DNA of 64,000 nt. Origin: Polytrichum commune. Taxonomy: Eukaryota; Streptophyta; Polytrichopsida; Polytrichales; Polytrichaceae. Under the pieces are notes generated by a model. That model made no database searches, had not been told where the DNA came from, and saw only the letters and a program-made list of their open reading frames with translations. Both the position numbers and the translations under genes were made by a program. The DNA lies in NCBI GenBank assembly GCA_950295325.1, contig OX485808.1, positions 29,596,527-29,660,526 on the forward strand. Reading direction: 5' to 3'. This document shows positions 26,756-38,265 of the stretch, piece by piece (within the stretch, counting starts at the first letter, position 1; each line of letters starts with the position of its first letter).

Positions 26756-26939
26756 GTCTCACATATCTATGTTTTCCTAGGATTTTTGTAAATGTTAGTT
26801 CGGCTAAATTTAGCACTGTATCTAAATATAGCCTGATTAAAAGTCTTTAACACATAGAGTCTAAATCTATTTGATCTGATATGTAATTCATGCGTACATA
26901 TCTTTTCCTATCCCAAGCTTATTAATTGAGCACATGCTC

Positions 26940-27287
26940 CTAAAGTGGGGCATTTGTGCCTCTTTAATTCTCGGCCCTAGCCCTATTTCCACTGGCCGCT
27001 CTCGTGCTCCTTTAGCCGCTCGCGTTCCCCTTGTCTTCTCACGTTCCCAGTGGACGTTGCCGTTCCCGGTGGTCCTTCCCGTTCCCAGGGCGTTCTCGGG
27101 TGATCCTTCCCGTTCCCAGTGGCGTTCCCAGGTGCCCCTTTCACACCGCCGGCCGTTCGTTCACCCCCCTGGCTTCCTCTTCCTCGTACCCTGGCTTTCT
27201 CTCTGCGGTCCTTGGTTTTCTCTCATGCGCCTCGGCTTCTTGCCCTCCGGCCTTCCTTCCAGCTTGGGGGGAAGTGAGCTCACCAGG
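26940..27287. other. GC-rich island with CGTTCCC repeats
   Basis: C-rich on the plus strand and much higher in GC than its surroundings, with imperfect repeats of cgttcccagtgg and ccttcccgttccc. Two plus-strand frames are open but give low-complexity S/P/R/F-rich peptide with no recognisable domain, so I do not call a gene. Confidence 0.6.
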
Positions 27288-27424
27288 GTGTTTGTTCATG
27301 TGGGCCCTTAGAATATAACCATGGGATGCCCCAACTTAGTGCAGATTCATATTTAATTTGAGTCCCCTTGCACTAGGTTGGGGCATCCCATGGTTATATT
27401 CTTAGGGTCCACATGAACGAACAC
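27288..27424. repeat. Near-perfect 56-bp hairpin, 25-nt loop
   Basis: Arms 27288-27343 and 27369-27424 are complementary with only a few mismatches or G:U pairs; the core ccatgggatgccccaac is perfectly matched. Length and loop size fit a plant miRNA precursor, but a decayed small MITE would look the same. Confidence 0.85.
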
Positions 27425-28987
27425 ACACTGCGTAATAATGTTATGAAGCAGATTGTTGACCAACATGCATACATAGATAGCTTATTGTGTTGAGTTTGAC
27501 TAGATGTGGGTTGCCCACACCCGTTGCTTATTTGTAGTATTTATGAGTTTGTTCTTGCATGGTATGCCATCATGCTCCAAGAACGAAAACTAAGATAGTT
27601 GAGCCCACAATAAACACTTTAAGAAACTTTTGCTAATTCGGGCAAGTTAGATAGCTTGGAAAAATTTGAAGAAAAATCCATAGATTAGCAAATATGTACA
27701 AAATCTAAATTTTTATTTCAAAAATTTATAAATTCATATGCAACCTACAAAATAAGCCTTTTACTCTCCACTAAGGGGGTTCAATGATGTTGGATTGCAA
27801 GGTGAGAATCAGCACAAATCGGCCTTATTGTGGGCACTGAGGGTCTTTTAATAAATGAAGGTGTTGTCCCTCTTTTGTGGATCACTTTGTAGCCTTGTTG
27901 AGTGGATAAATCCCCAATTAGCCTTTACGATTGGCCAAAGTTGGTGTTCATCTTAAATTGTTCTTGCATCCTTCTTACACTGCTACTATGAGTGGCTAAA
28001 GTGGTGTTAATTTATTGCTTAATCGTTGTTAGCAATGGCTACTTGATGGCACAATTGCATTCACTTGTTGATGGCTTAAGGATGAAATACCAAAAGGAAA
28101 GTGTTACTTTTAGGCATTTCAACTTTATATGTTGATTCTTTTGGTTGGTCCAAGGGTGTTTCTCTAAGTGATTATGGGTTGGGGTTGGAAGTCCACATGT
28201 TTGAGTTGGGCCCCTACCAGTATTACCCAAAGAGAAAACGTAGTCCATAATATATATACATATCATCATCATCATATGCCTTGAATCAATGTACAAAGGG
28301 CCCACTTGACATTAATTAACCACCAAATCTATAGAGGTCAAGTTTCTACAAAGACCTCCTTACTTTAGAAATAGTGGTGGGGGCCCAACTCAATTAGCAA
28401 TTGCAAATAAGAAAGGTTGTCATGCCAAGTTTCATAATTGGAGTTCAATTACAAAGTTAGAAGAGGTCAAAATAAAAACGTTCTTTTGGTTTAAATGATT
28501 GCAAAGGCCTTCTCAGTTTTGATATCTATGAGTTGACCATGACATGTGTATTTTTGGTGTCCATTCTTAATCACAAGCACATCACAAGCCTTGTCATATG
28601 CCACTCAAATGTAGGTGTGCAATGAAGAAGAGCCAACACATGAGGCCCTTTCTAAGACCCCATAGTGTATATCTTCAAGGGGCCCCTCGCAAGTGTAATG
28701 AGGCTTATAAAATATATTTTCTTAACATCATGCCCAAGGCATAACATCATTCGATTGCATATTTGTGTTCCATTTTATATATTAGGATCCGACATGGGCC
28801 TCCACCATCTTATCTTCATGGGAAGAAACTTAGAAAATAGGAAAAAACTAACACCGTTACGAATAATGAATAGTGCTAGTTTGAATCGTAAGAATATTGT
28901 GAATGGTGTCGGTATTTCCAGTGATCGTTCAATTATTAATAGTAATTCAAATGAACAATAAAGGGATAAAAAGTGTTTCATGTGAAT
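27425..28987. other. Intergenic, no gene seen
   Basis: AT-rich DNA. The piece near 28550-28630 (ttggtgtccattctt, atgccactcaaatgtaggtg) is a family A fragment in inverted orientation. Confidence 0.5.
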
Positions 28988-29000
28988 ATACCTGGGATGG

Positions 29001-29205
29001 GGTCCGAGATGACCTTAAACTACCGGATGATGGTGGAGAGATACTCAAATCTCAAGGAAGAGGTTGGCGGTTCAAATCCCGGCTGTGAAATCTCCTCTCT
29101 ACTTGACGGAAAACTTGCCATGTGGTCAACTGCCTCTTGTGCTTTGGCGTTGGCATGTCGGCCTTTTGTCTCAAAATAATAATAATAATAATAAAATACC
29201 AGGGA
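29001..29205 (+). mobile_element. tRNA-derived SINE with target duplications
   Basis: A 205-bp element. Its 5' part has RNA polymerase III-type promoter sequence: a box-A-like gatgatggtggagag and a clear box B ggttcaaatccc at about 29070. The 3' end is (AAT)n. It is flanked by 13-bp direct repeats differing at one base: ATACCTGGGATGG at 28988-29000 and ATACCAGGGATGG at 29206-29218. This arrangement is diagnostic for a SINE inserted by LINE machinery. Confidence 0.88.
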
Positions 29206-29218
29206 TGGACAGTAATTC

Positions 29219-30261
29219 CTACACATAGTGCCAAGAGTATAACTCCACCCAAATTTCCAAGTTCTGCCTAAATTTATGAATAGTAAATGGATATTCCTAG
29301 TTTGTTCGAGAGGCCCATAGAATATAATTGACATATTCCAGGACCATGGAACCGACCCACATGGCTAAATAATGTTTCGAAAGTTACAAGATTATTGGGC
29401 ACCTTAATAGAAAGTAATGGGCTCACACTACATTAGATTAGGGGGGAAACATACATATAACAAGCCATATTCTATTGTGATTATTGATGCCTCTAGATAA
29501 CAATGAACATGTTGTCCTTAAATTGTTGTCAATATGATATGTCTTCTTAGACCTAGTCTTGTTGTCATTGTTTGCGGGTGGTAGCCAATGACTCTCATAC
29601 CCTCAACACTTTCCAGTTCCACATTTGAAGAGGAAATGAAGGTAATGTGGTTGCTCATGTGGGATTCCCACTATGCACCCAATGTTTAACATCCACGAAA
29701 TCCAAAATTTCATTTACATCCTAACTTTGAGTCCCCTTCACCTCCCCTTTTGCCATCCCAAAACGGCTAAGTACTTCTTTGTGTGAGCATTGGCCTCCAA
29801 ATAATTCTCAAAAATTCAAAATATCAAACAATGTTTTTGGGTGCGCTCTTTCACATTGCTCATCATTACAATCACATGGAAAAATAAAAAATAAAATCTA
29901 GTATGTACCATCGGTGCAATGTACCAAAATTATAATTACAAAAATTAGTTTTTGGATTGTGCCCATCCTAATTTGTTTGTGGTCACCATCACTTAAAACA
30001 TTATTGGATTATAGGTATATGTACATAAAAAAAACAAATTATGGGCATAAGAAAATAAAAACTTGGTCATTGGAGGGGGGGGGGGGGGCTAGAGCCACGG
30101 ATAAGCAACCACAATTTCATGAGCTAGTCACAAAATGGCATTTCTCCAAGCATCGTAAATAGATAACATGAGTGCATGATATTCCACCATTTTAGTAACC
30201 TCTACTCTCCACTCTTTGCAAACTAACCTAAGTGCTTGAAAAGCACTTAACTCATTTATAT
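29219..30261. other. Intergenic, no gene seen
   Basis: AT-rich DNA with a G14 tract at 30075-30088. No supported gene. Confidence 0.5.
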
Positions 30262-30847
30262 GGGTGCAAGCACGGTAAAGTGGACAACACTTGATCATCG
30301 CACAGGTTTAACTGAGAGTGATTCAAAACAATATACTAACTTTGAGTTTTTTGTAAGACGAATCATTAAAATTTAAAAACATATTGATTTACAAAGCCAA
30401 GCAATTTATGTTGACAAAAAAATAAAAATAAAATAGTCTGCATATTTTAGAAGACATGCACGTGGGTGTGCAAGCGGTCATATTGAATAAGTATTTGTCA
30501 TAATTTTTTTTTAAATATGATAAAATTACATTGAATTCATGATTTCCTAAAAGATTATTTGATGATGACCTCAATTGTATAATGAAATCAAGGAACATAA
30601 AAAACTCAAGTTCAAAATACTTTGCGTCCGAAACTGGATCTAGCCGTTTGCTTTTGAGCATTTCTCTTAATGATACGTTTGAAGATTTCTCTATGGTGAT
30701 CTACATTTGAGTGCTTCACACAACAGAAAGATCACCGTGAATAAAAATTTGATTTAAAAAAGATTTTGCTACTACTTTTAGGCCCCAAAAATTATGATTT
30801 TAAGATACCGGTGCACTTTTTTGGCCCACTTTACCATGCTTCGACCC
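30262..30847. mobile_element. Family F TIR element, short copy
   Basis: Starts gggtgcaagcacggtaaagt and ends with the complement (cactttaccatgcttcgaccc). The interior follows 18660-19171 with shared words gatttacaaagccaagcaa, catttgagtg and ttgctactacttttaggcc. Possible ATA flanks exist at 30258-30260 and 30848-30850. Confidence 0.75.
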
Positions 30848-30850
30848 ATA

Positions 30851-32130
30851 TTCTTCTGATGTGTCTGTGCCTAGTTTACGCCTTTCATGTTCTTCCAAAA
30901 TAGATAGAAAATGTATTCTCTCACAACCTTCCCAAGAATCTTTCGTAGAGCATCCATCACTCTTACAATTTGCAAAACGTATGGTGCAACTCAAATCACA
31001 AGCACACTCTACCGATCGCGTTGACAATACAATCTTGTGTGGAACTTATGGAGTAAGTCTCCCGCCAAATCCACCAAATCCTCATAAAATTGTTCACAAA
31101 TAAAGTTCATGGTTATTTTAAATTCTACTTAATAGACAATCAAAACATGATTATTACGACTTGATTAATCTCAACCACAACACCTTAAATCATATTTAAA
31201 AAGTGAAAAGTACGCAAGCATGAACAAAAGTACGAATCACTTGCATGGTTTCTTAGATCAAGGCTATCTTGAACATAAATTCCTAGATCAAAGTGTTCTT
31301 GTCATCTTGCATCTTGCATTAATTTCAATTACAACCACCATCAAATTGTTCTACCCTTTCCCACCTACCCAACCTATCAACCCTCCAATCTCACATTAAA
31401 ATCACATAAAACATTAATCCTAGACTATGGTCTAACATTATTTGCTAATGCACGCCCATCCACTGTATATCCAACATTAGTGATGTCATTAACCTTTCGA
31501 TGTTGGTGCAACCCAGGAATGGGTCGCCACCTAATATTTGATGGGTTTGTAACCCGCTAGGTGGCAATCTACGTGGATGAATGATATCTACTGGTGTAGG
31601 GTGGTGCCCACTATCATGTGGGCCAAAATAACATAAAGACCTCATATTCCAAGCATGTAGGATTTTTGTTAGTTCAACATTGCTTGTTTTGGGAGGCGGT
31701 CTCATGAGTTGCCCACATGTAAGAGCCAAATTTAGGAACCAATATCTTTCACATATGATGCCCAATTCGGTTGGGGTTTTTACCCTTAGGACAAGGTGAT
31801 GGTTATGCATAACTTGATTGGATAGATGTGGAACAATATTAGTGCACATGTTACTTGCTCCATTAAAAAGGGGAAATCTCCCAAAATGGCCTCATGTGGC
31901 CCTCCAACTTTGAAGGTGATGGACTTCATTTAAATTTGCTAAAAAAACCCCAAATTTTTGGATGCAGCTCATTTGTCATCCACATAATATATTATGACAC
32001 ATTTTCCAACTATCAAAAATTTGTGGCATGACCAAAATGGTCAGTAAACAAAAAAAATTTAGAGTTTTCTCTAGCTACCCCTTGGATGAATGCCCTTTTC
32101 ATATGTGACCTAGCAAATGTGGTCCACTCA
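30851..32130. other. Intergenic, no gene seen
   Basis: AT-rich DNA. A 134-codon minus-strand frame at 31445-31849 has no recognisable domain and is treated as chance. Confidence 0.5.
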
Positions 32131-32523
32131 CAGGAAGGTCACTCCATTGTCAAGTTGTACACCACGTGCGAACAAAGTTTGCTACCCCTATATTACATGC
32201 CATAGATAATTTTAAAATTTATAACATTTTTCTAAATATAAATAACCATTGATAGTATTTTTTTTTGAAATTTTTAGTCATCTTCATTTTTGTAGTAATT
32301 TTTTTAGTTCAATTCTACGTCACTCTAGTTAGAAACGGTATGTTTTATTTTTAAAAAATCATCAAATTTAGTTACCATTTTTTACTATGTATATCTACTC
32401 ATGAAAAAAAATTGATAAAATTTTGACCCATTTTTGTGATGCTTTATGTAAAAAGTAGGATTTATTACATGTGAAGTGTTCGCATGTGGTTGTTCAACTT
32501 TACAATGGAGTGACCTCCCCATG
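32131..32523. mobile_element. TIR element with ~10-bp flanking duplication
   Basis: The left end CAGGAAGGTCACTCCATTGT and the right end (complement CATGGGGAGGTCACTCCATTG) form inverted repeats extending about 40 bp to the gcgaaca motif. The flanks are GGTCCACTCA (32121-32130) and GGTCCACTTG (32524-32533), matching at the first 8 of 10 bases. TIR and duplication size suggest a hAT or Mutator-type non-autonomous element. Confidence 0.7.
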
Positions 32524-32905
32524 GGTCCACTTGACTTCAAATTTTGATATCAAGAATACATAGTAGTCTAGTTCACATCCGCACAGTTGGATTTCATGAA
32601 AACAAAGTCTTATTTTCTACATAACAAATATTTTTAGCATTGGTGCTAGAAATGCCCAAAAATGGAATGTGAAGGCTTGAGCGTTTAGGGGGTTAAAGAA
32701 TCAAGCAAAGGTGGCAACCTAGTATATTGTTCAGTGGCCAGGTTCAAATATATCATAATCAATATGTGGATCAACTCCTTGCCTTACTTTCCTTCCTTGT
32801 TCTCCAATGTTTTCCCAAATATAGCCCAAACAAGGTAGAACGTGAGTGGTGGTGGCGCACAACTACTTTATATAGCATGTGGGTGACAACACACGCCTTG
32901 ATATC

Positions 32906-34682
32906 GGCGGACGTTAAGTTCCCCCCACGAACTTTTTGGGGGAGGAATATTCGGGCAAGGGCAGCCGCCCGACAGATTTTCTAGACCCGACCGAAAACTG
33001 TTGCCCGCCCGTCCGACTTCGAAAAAAATTATTGTCCTTGCATTCTTGAAGGCCACTTATCCACAAATCCCATATTGAGTGCACTTCATTTTCAAGGTCC
33101 CAAATCCAATATATATGTTCACTTCCATTGAGTAAATAAACGATTGATTGGATTTCATTCACAAAGTGAAACCGCCAATAAAGCATGTAATTAACTTGGA
33201 AGTTAAAAATATTACGAAATCCTCATTAGCACTGAGGTTATAATTTTTGTGACTTACCATTGAAAGGGTCTTTGTCATTCTAAAATGAAACTAAAATTAA
33301 TGATTTATTTTAATATTTTATATTTTATAGTCAATACCTTCTATTATCACAAAGTTTTCATACGCATTTAAACTAGTTAAGTGTGATTGAATGCAACTAA
33401 GTCTAATAAATTTTGATTAATCCTGATTAATTCTATTTAAGCCCAATTAAATCAGAAAGAGTGCTAACCAAACTAATTAAGCCTAATTAATTATAACATT
33501 TACTTACTGGAATTAATCATGATTTAATAGAATTAACTCCAGTAAATATATTTTATAATTAATTAGGCTTAATTATTTTGGTAAGCATATTTTCTGATTT
33601 AATTTGGCTTCATTAGGATTAATAAAAATTAATTACACTTAGTTACATTCAGTCACATTTATTTTATTTAAATGCACATGAATACTTTGTGAAAGTAGAA
33701 GTTATTAACTAGAATATAATTTTTAACATATAAAAAATAAATCAGTAATTTTAGTTTCATTTTAGAATGAAAAAGACCCTTTCAATGGTAAGTCACAAAA
33801 ATTATAACTTCAGTGCTAATGAGGATTTCGTAATATTTTTAACTTCCAAGTTAATTATATGCTTTATTGGCGGTTTCACTTTGTGAATGAAATCCAATCA
33901 ATCGCTTATTTACTCAATGGAAGTGAACATATATATTGGATTTGGGACCTTGAAAATGAAGTGCACTCAATATGGGATTTGTGGATAAGTGGCCTTCAAG
34001 AATGCAAGGACAATAATTTTTTTCGAAGTCGGACGGGCGGGCAACAGTTTTCGGTCGGGTCTAGAAAATCTGTCGGGCGGCTGCCCCTGCCCGAATATTC
34101 CTCCCCCAAAAAGTTCGTGGGGGGAACTTAGGGCCACTTTATATTAGGGCCCATTTCCAAACCCTAGGCATCAACCAATGAGAGTGCTTAGATTGCCCAA
34201 ATGGGCCCTAATATGGGCCCAAGGGCTTTATATTGAGAGTCGGCCCACTTCTCCTAAAGCTTGCGTGGCGGGTGACATGGCGGTGTTTTGGAGGGAAAAA
34301 AGTGGGCCGAAGGTAAAAAAATGGGTCGAGGGTTTATGGAGACCCACTTCGCATCTACGGCCCACTTCACCCAACTTCCGTCATATAGTCATTTATGACT
34401 TTATGGCTTTATGACTTTAATTCAAGCAAGGGCATAATTCATTTAAGACAAAGTGGGCCGTGGATTGGGCCTTACAATATAAAGTCCCTAGGCCCATTTG
34501 GAAGGCCCACTTTAAAGTAGAATTTCCAATTTGGGCCCTACAAGTGGGCCTATGGACTTTATATTGCAAGGCCCACTCAACGGCCCACTTTGTAAAGTAG
34601 GGCTAAAGTTAAGGCCCACTTCAAGTCCAAGTGGGCTCAACTCCAAATGGGCCCTAATATAAAGTGCCCCTTAACGTCCGCC
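32906..34682. mobile_element. Mutator-like foldback element with ~600-bp arms
   Basis: Two very long inverted arms (about 32906-33505 and 33538-34130, the right end continuing at 34671-34682) surround a ~30-bp centre. Both arms start GGCGGACGTTAAG. The 90-residue translations of 32914-33186 (minus) and 33859-34131 (plus) differ at one residue, showing near-identity of the arms. The flanks are CTTGATATC (32897-32905) and CTTGGTATC (34683-34691), a 9-bp target duplication with one change, the size typical of Mutator-like elements. No transposase frame. Confidence 0.88.
34131..34670. mobile_element. PIF/Harbinger-type MITE nested in the foldback element
   Basis: The terminal inverted repeats GGGCCACTTTATATTAGGGC (left) and GGGGCACTTTATATTAGGGC (right, complement) continue for 26 bp with one mismatch. 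TTA flanks both sides (34128-34130 and 34671-34673). Subterminal GGCCCA and ACTTTATATT motifs are repeated many times. It interrupts the right terminus of the surrounding element. Confidence 0.88.
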
Positions 34683-34691
34683 CTTGGTATC

Positions 34692-35349
34692 ATTCTGCTA
34701 CTTGGCACCCCATCATTTTCCATTTAGATGATCTACAACCAATAAACATGGTCAGTCGACTACTGAGTCTAGATAAGTTGAATGCCAATGTCAACTGATC
34801 CCAACATGCTGACTAGTCTATCTCTTATGCTTGCCACAACATGTTGACATGACAAATTGATTTGCCTCGTCGCCATGGTAATCCATGTCGACTTGGCAAG
34901 CCAACATGTTAAGCATTGGCATAGACTATCGACTTGGCATTCAACACATCAACATGGCATCCGAATTGTCATGCAATGTTAATTGCAAAGTCGGCATGTT
35001 TTGGTCAATTTGGCAAGACCAATCGGCTAAGAAGATCGACCGGTTTTGTCAAGTCAACTCACATGCTAACTAGTTGGATCCCATATCCAGCCTTGGCCCC
35101 CACCCACCCCGGGCTCGGCATTATCCCAAGGTAGAGTAGACGCACCCATAATCAATCACTTATGGGAATATGCACTAGATCTGGACAAGTATAAGGCGGT
35201 GCAAGTTTTTCCCGTGTAGGAAGATGGAAATCAAGAGGATTGTAAATATTTTGGTGTTTTTATTCCTTGTATTGAAATTATTGTGAATTTTTGAGGCCAA
35301 AAGTTGGCCCAAACATATTACCAATGTCCATAGGGAATTTATCCATTAT
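34692..35349. other. Intergenic, no gene seen
   Basis: Contains repeated words of the type gtcgacttggc and catgttaagc. No supported gene. Confidence 0.4.
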
Positions 35350-35525
35350 TGGTGATTATTTAATAAGAAATAATATCTTTCTTGATAAAGCCTATGAACT
35401 ACATACTTATCTATCTAAAATTTATTGATCAAATAATAGTAAATCATGATAAACGCCGAGATCCTATGCGACATAGTCCTTAAGTCCTTTGTCCCAAAAG
35501 TAGTACCCCAACCGTGAATGGACCC
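35350..35525 (-). mobile_element. Family I TIR transposon fragment
   Basis: Complement of the left ~175 bp of the full copy at 21542, ending in the same terminal repeat (complement GGGTCCATTCACGGTTGGGG) and followed by ATG. Confidence 0.75.
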
Positions 35526-37410
35526 ATGAATTAGACTAGTATGTAAAATCCAATCTTGGGCCCCAATCATTCAATTAAAATACTGAATAACAAGTTCTTG
35601 TTTCTTCCCTCCAAACCCAATCTTGAGTTAGCAATGTTGCTAATTCAAACCCATTGCTCATTGCTCACCTCTCACCACTTAGCCGTTTCCATTGTCCCTT
35701 AAGCATCTAAATGTAATGCTTACTGGTTAAAATAAAACTTAAATATTGGTTGAGTCTTGTTGGTAAGAAGATTTGAATGCATCGTAGCCTTATCCCTTGG
35801 ACATTGTATGGAAAGAATGTGTTTTTTTAAAATTTGTCAATTACAAGTTTGGGCCAAAATCAACCCTAGCCATATTATGTCTGGATATGTCGTGCCTGGA
35901 TATATTTCAAATTATAGGGGGTCAATTTTGGGTAAGGGTCACAAATTATATTTTTTATCATTATCATTATGGATATGCTTTGTTAAAATGAACTTGAATG
36001 GTCATAGTTTTCTTGTTTAATCAATACAAGCATACGATACTTGGGCAATTGTTTCATGCCATTGAAAACTTAACATATGTTATGCTTAAAAAAAACTGCA
36101 AACCTACCATAATGATGGAATTGCATATTTCTCTCCCCCACATACAATGATTACCTAGGTTTCATATGTTGGTAGTGAATTAATTTGCATGAGTTTAGAT
36201 TTCAATTGGTGAATGCCACGTGGCACTCACTACATTTGGAAGCCATAAAAAAGGGAGATTACATATTGGTATGTTAGGGGTTAAGTCGTAATAGTCAAGT
36301 TAATTTAAAGTTGATGCCCTACAAGTGTTGACAACTGTATGTAGACACTTTAGATTTCATTATAACATCATTCAATTGTACAGATAGGGATAGTTGAAAA
36401 AAATGTATACCCTATAGAGAGCTTGTAGACACATATAATTACCTTGTACAACAAAGGCCCGGGTACGCAACTTCCATATTAAACGCAAGGGGCATCGGCA
36501 TTAAAACGGCTTAGAGGACGGCTTTTGTAAAAATATATCAAATTATACAATAATAAGAGGACCAAAAAGCTAGGTGAAGACCAAATTAAATAAATTGGGA
36601 TGTTAAAAAAATTGGGTTGCACATTTATTTTTAAAAAAATTGCACAACATATATGAAGAATCGAAATACCTATTTCTAATTTTAAAAGATCCACATGAGT
36701 AGTTGCCTCCAATCAAAATTAAAAGTCATTGGCAATGTTTTATTTTTTATTTTTTTATTTTTTTATTAAAATGCCCAAAAATATGGGGAGTTTGGCCTAT
36801 GATACCTATATTAAGAAAACTCATATAATTAGGTTTTTAATGCAATTATATGCTTCAAGAAATATTGATTTCCTATATATAATTACATTTTTGGATTCCT
36901 TGTTAAAAGGGCTATAAGAGTTTCCTACATTACAACAAATTACATCACTCGAGATTGAACTAAAATGCATTATTAGTGATTATATTCAGGGCCATGTAAT
37001 ACAGGAGTTGCGTGCCCGGAAGCAAAGACACCACATGTGCATCTAATAGATTACGTTAATCTCGATCTCTTGACACATTGGTGGGTTATTTGGCCTCCAA
37101 CACTACATTAAAGAGGAATAGAAAGCAAACATGAAAATCTTGGCAATGTCAAATTGAAAGCAACCTCTGCTAGATGCTCTTTCATGTAAGTAATTATGAA
37201 ATCGACACCTAAAGTGCATCCCCGGCGCCCAGGTCATGTGGTGGGCGTGATGAGATCCATGAAAGTCAAACCGAAATTTGGTCCACTCCAACATTTGAAA
37301 GCAACCAACAACTTGATTCTACATGACGCATTCTCAAATTATCTCTCGCTCGAAAACAGTCGACAATTTCCACAAGATTCAAGCGACAAACCTTTCTAGC
37401 TAAATTTCCA
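35526..37410. other. Intergenic, no gene seen
   Basis: AT-rich DNA with one 12-bp palindrome TGCCACGTGGCA at 36214-36225 (contains a G-box core). No supported gene. Confidence 0.5.
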
Positions 37411-37412
37411 AG

Positions 37413-37420
37413 TATAAAAA
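37413..37420 (+). promoter_or_regulatory. Candidate TATA box of the Gnk2-like gene
   Basis: agtataaaaatagg is a strong plant TATA match. It lies about 120 bp before a strong splice donor (aattg|gtgagtg, intron from 37541), which suggests a 5'-UTR exon of about 37443-37540. Confidence 0.45.
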
Positions 37421-37540
37421 TAGGCCACTGGCCTGCACTGAATGACCACACACCACGTACCACAACATCTTCAATGTTGGCTCCACAGTTGAGGACTATT
37501 ACTTAGCTTATCACTGCATCTCCAGTTTACGATCGAATTG

Positions 37541-38222
37541 GTGAGTGCGCTCAGGATCCACATTGTATCCTTCCAGTCCCACTCTTGGATCATAGACTCA
37601 TCAGATAGAAATCAGCTCATTTCTGTGCACAAGCTGTGATTTCTTGTCATGTGAGCTTATGGAGGTTACCAATGATTTACGAAGCTGCAATAAACATGTC
37701 GTCCTCAACATTGCCGAGTGAGGGAGAGCTTGACATTCTCTTTCCCGAGGAACGATCTTAGTTGGGTGCACTTTGGTTCTGGAATCTAATCAGTGCAGGA
37801 TGTTAGAATCATAGTCTTAGTTGGATGTATTGCTTTGGTTCTACAGTTATACCAGTTCAGGATGTTAGAGTGATGTCAACCAGCTGCACATCGCTTCTGA
37901 GATTTGATCTAAATAGAATGCAAGGTGTTAGAATGAGCCTAGATAGTTGCGCTTCAATTCTAGTGCAGGCTCCCACTCAGACAGTCTTGAAATCTGTGAG
38001 TATGGGAAAATGGAAATGTACCATAGTTGCAATAGTTCAGGAAACCATCCACTGGAAGAGTGAATGCGGTGGAAAGGAACCGCGATTCCCATATTGAGGC
38101 TCATAGGTTATCATGGAATATTGTAACTATGCCTAAGTTTCTAACATCATACGACCTAGCAACACATACTACTGCATCATTGTCAATGACATACTGCTAA
38201 TTGTTGGTGTATGTTCTGGCAG
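37541..38222 (+). other. Probable 5'-UTR intron of the Gnk2-like gene
   Basis: Runs from the donor gtgagtg to the acceptor ttctggcag at 38222; the ATG is 44 bp further on. It contains the ~60-bp tandem repeats. Inferred from splice-site quality only. Confidence 0.4.
37756..37970 (+). repeat. Degenerate ~60-bp tandem repeat, 3.5 units
   Basis: Units start at 37756, 37815, 37876 and 37938. Each carries a form of tcttagttgg-tgca, ggttct and caggatgttaga. Confidence 0.75.
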
Positions 38223-38265
38223 CCTTCAAGCAGATTATATATAGCAGAATCGGCAAGTTAGAATC

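Larger units (their letters stand above)
24831..26760 (-). mobile_element. LTR-like non-coding region, minus orientation
   Basis: About 1.9 kb without a usable reading frame, pyrimidine-rich on the plus strand. On the minus strand it starts with a TATA box (26747-26755), a CCCTAATACAC-type leader and then an array of short palindromes. This layout resembles the promoter and leader of an LTR retrotransposon. No TG...CA ends, primer site or second LTR was found, so the assignment is weak. Confidence 0.3.

Noticed and set aside
26934-27318. Two overlapping plus-strand frames of 95-125 codons
   Set aside because: Low-complexity peptides from a GC-rich repeated patch, open in two frames at once, which is expected of stop-poor GC-rich DNA.
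29001-29090. tRNA gene candidate because of the box-B-like ggttcaaatccc
   Set aside because: No acceptor or anticodon stem can be drawn, and the flanking duplications and A-rich tail show a SINE.
31445-31849. 134-codon minus-strand open frame
   Set aside because: No recognisable domain, no start context, located in repeat-rich DNA; likely chance.
32914-33186. 90-codon frames conserved in two places (also 33859-34131) as a gene family
   Set aside because: They are the two arms of one foldback transposon, so similarity reflects the inverted repeat and not coding constraint.
36214-36225. G-box palindrome TGCCACGTGGCA as a regulatory site
   Set aside because: Over 1 kb from the nearest promoter candidate and isolated; could be chance.
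38236-38244. TATATATAG as the promoter of the Gnk2-like gene
   Set aside because: Only 30 bp before the ATG, leaving almost no 5' UTR; the TATA at 37413 with a leader intron fits better.
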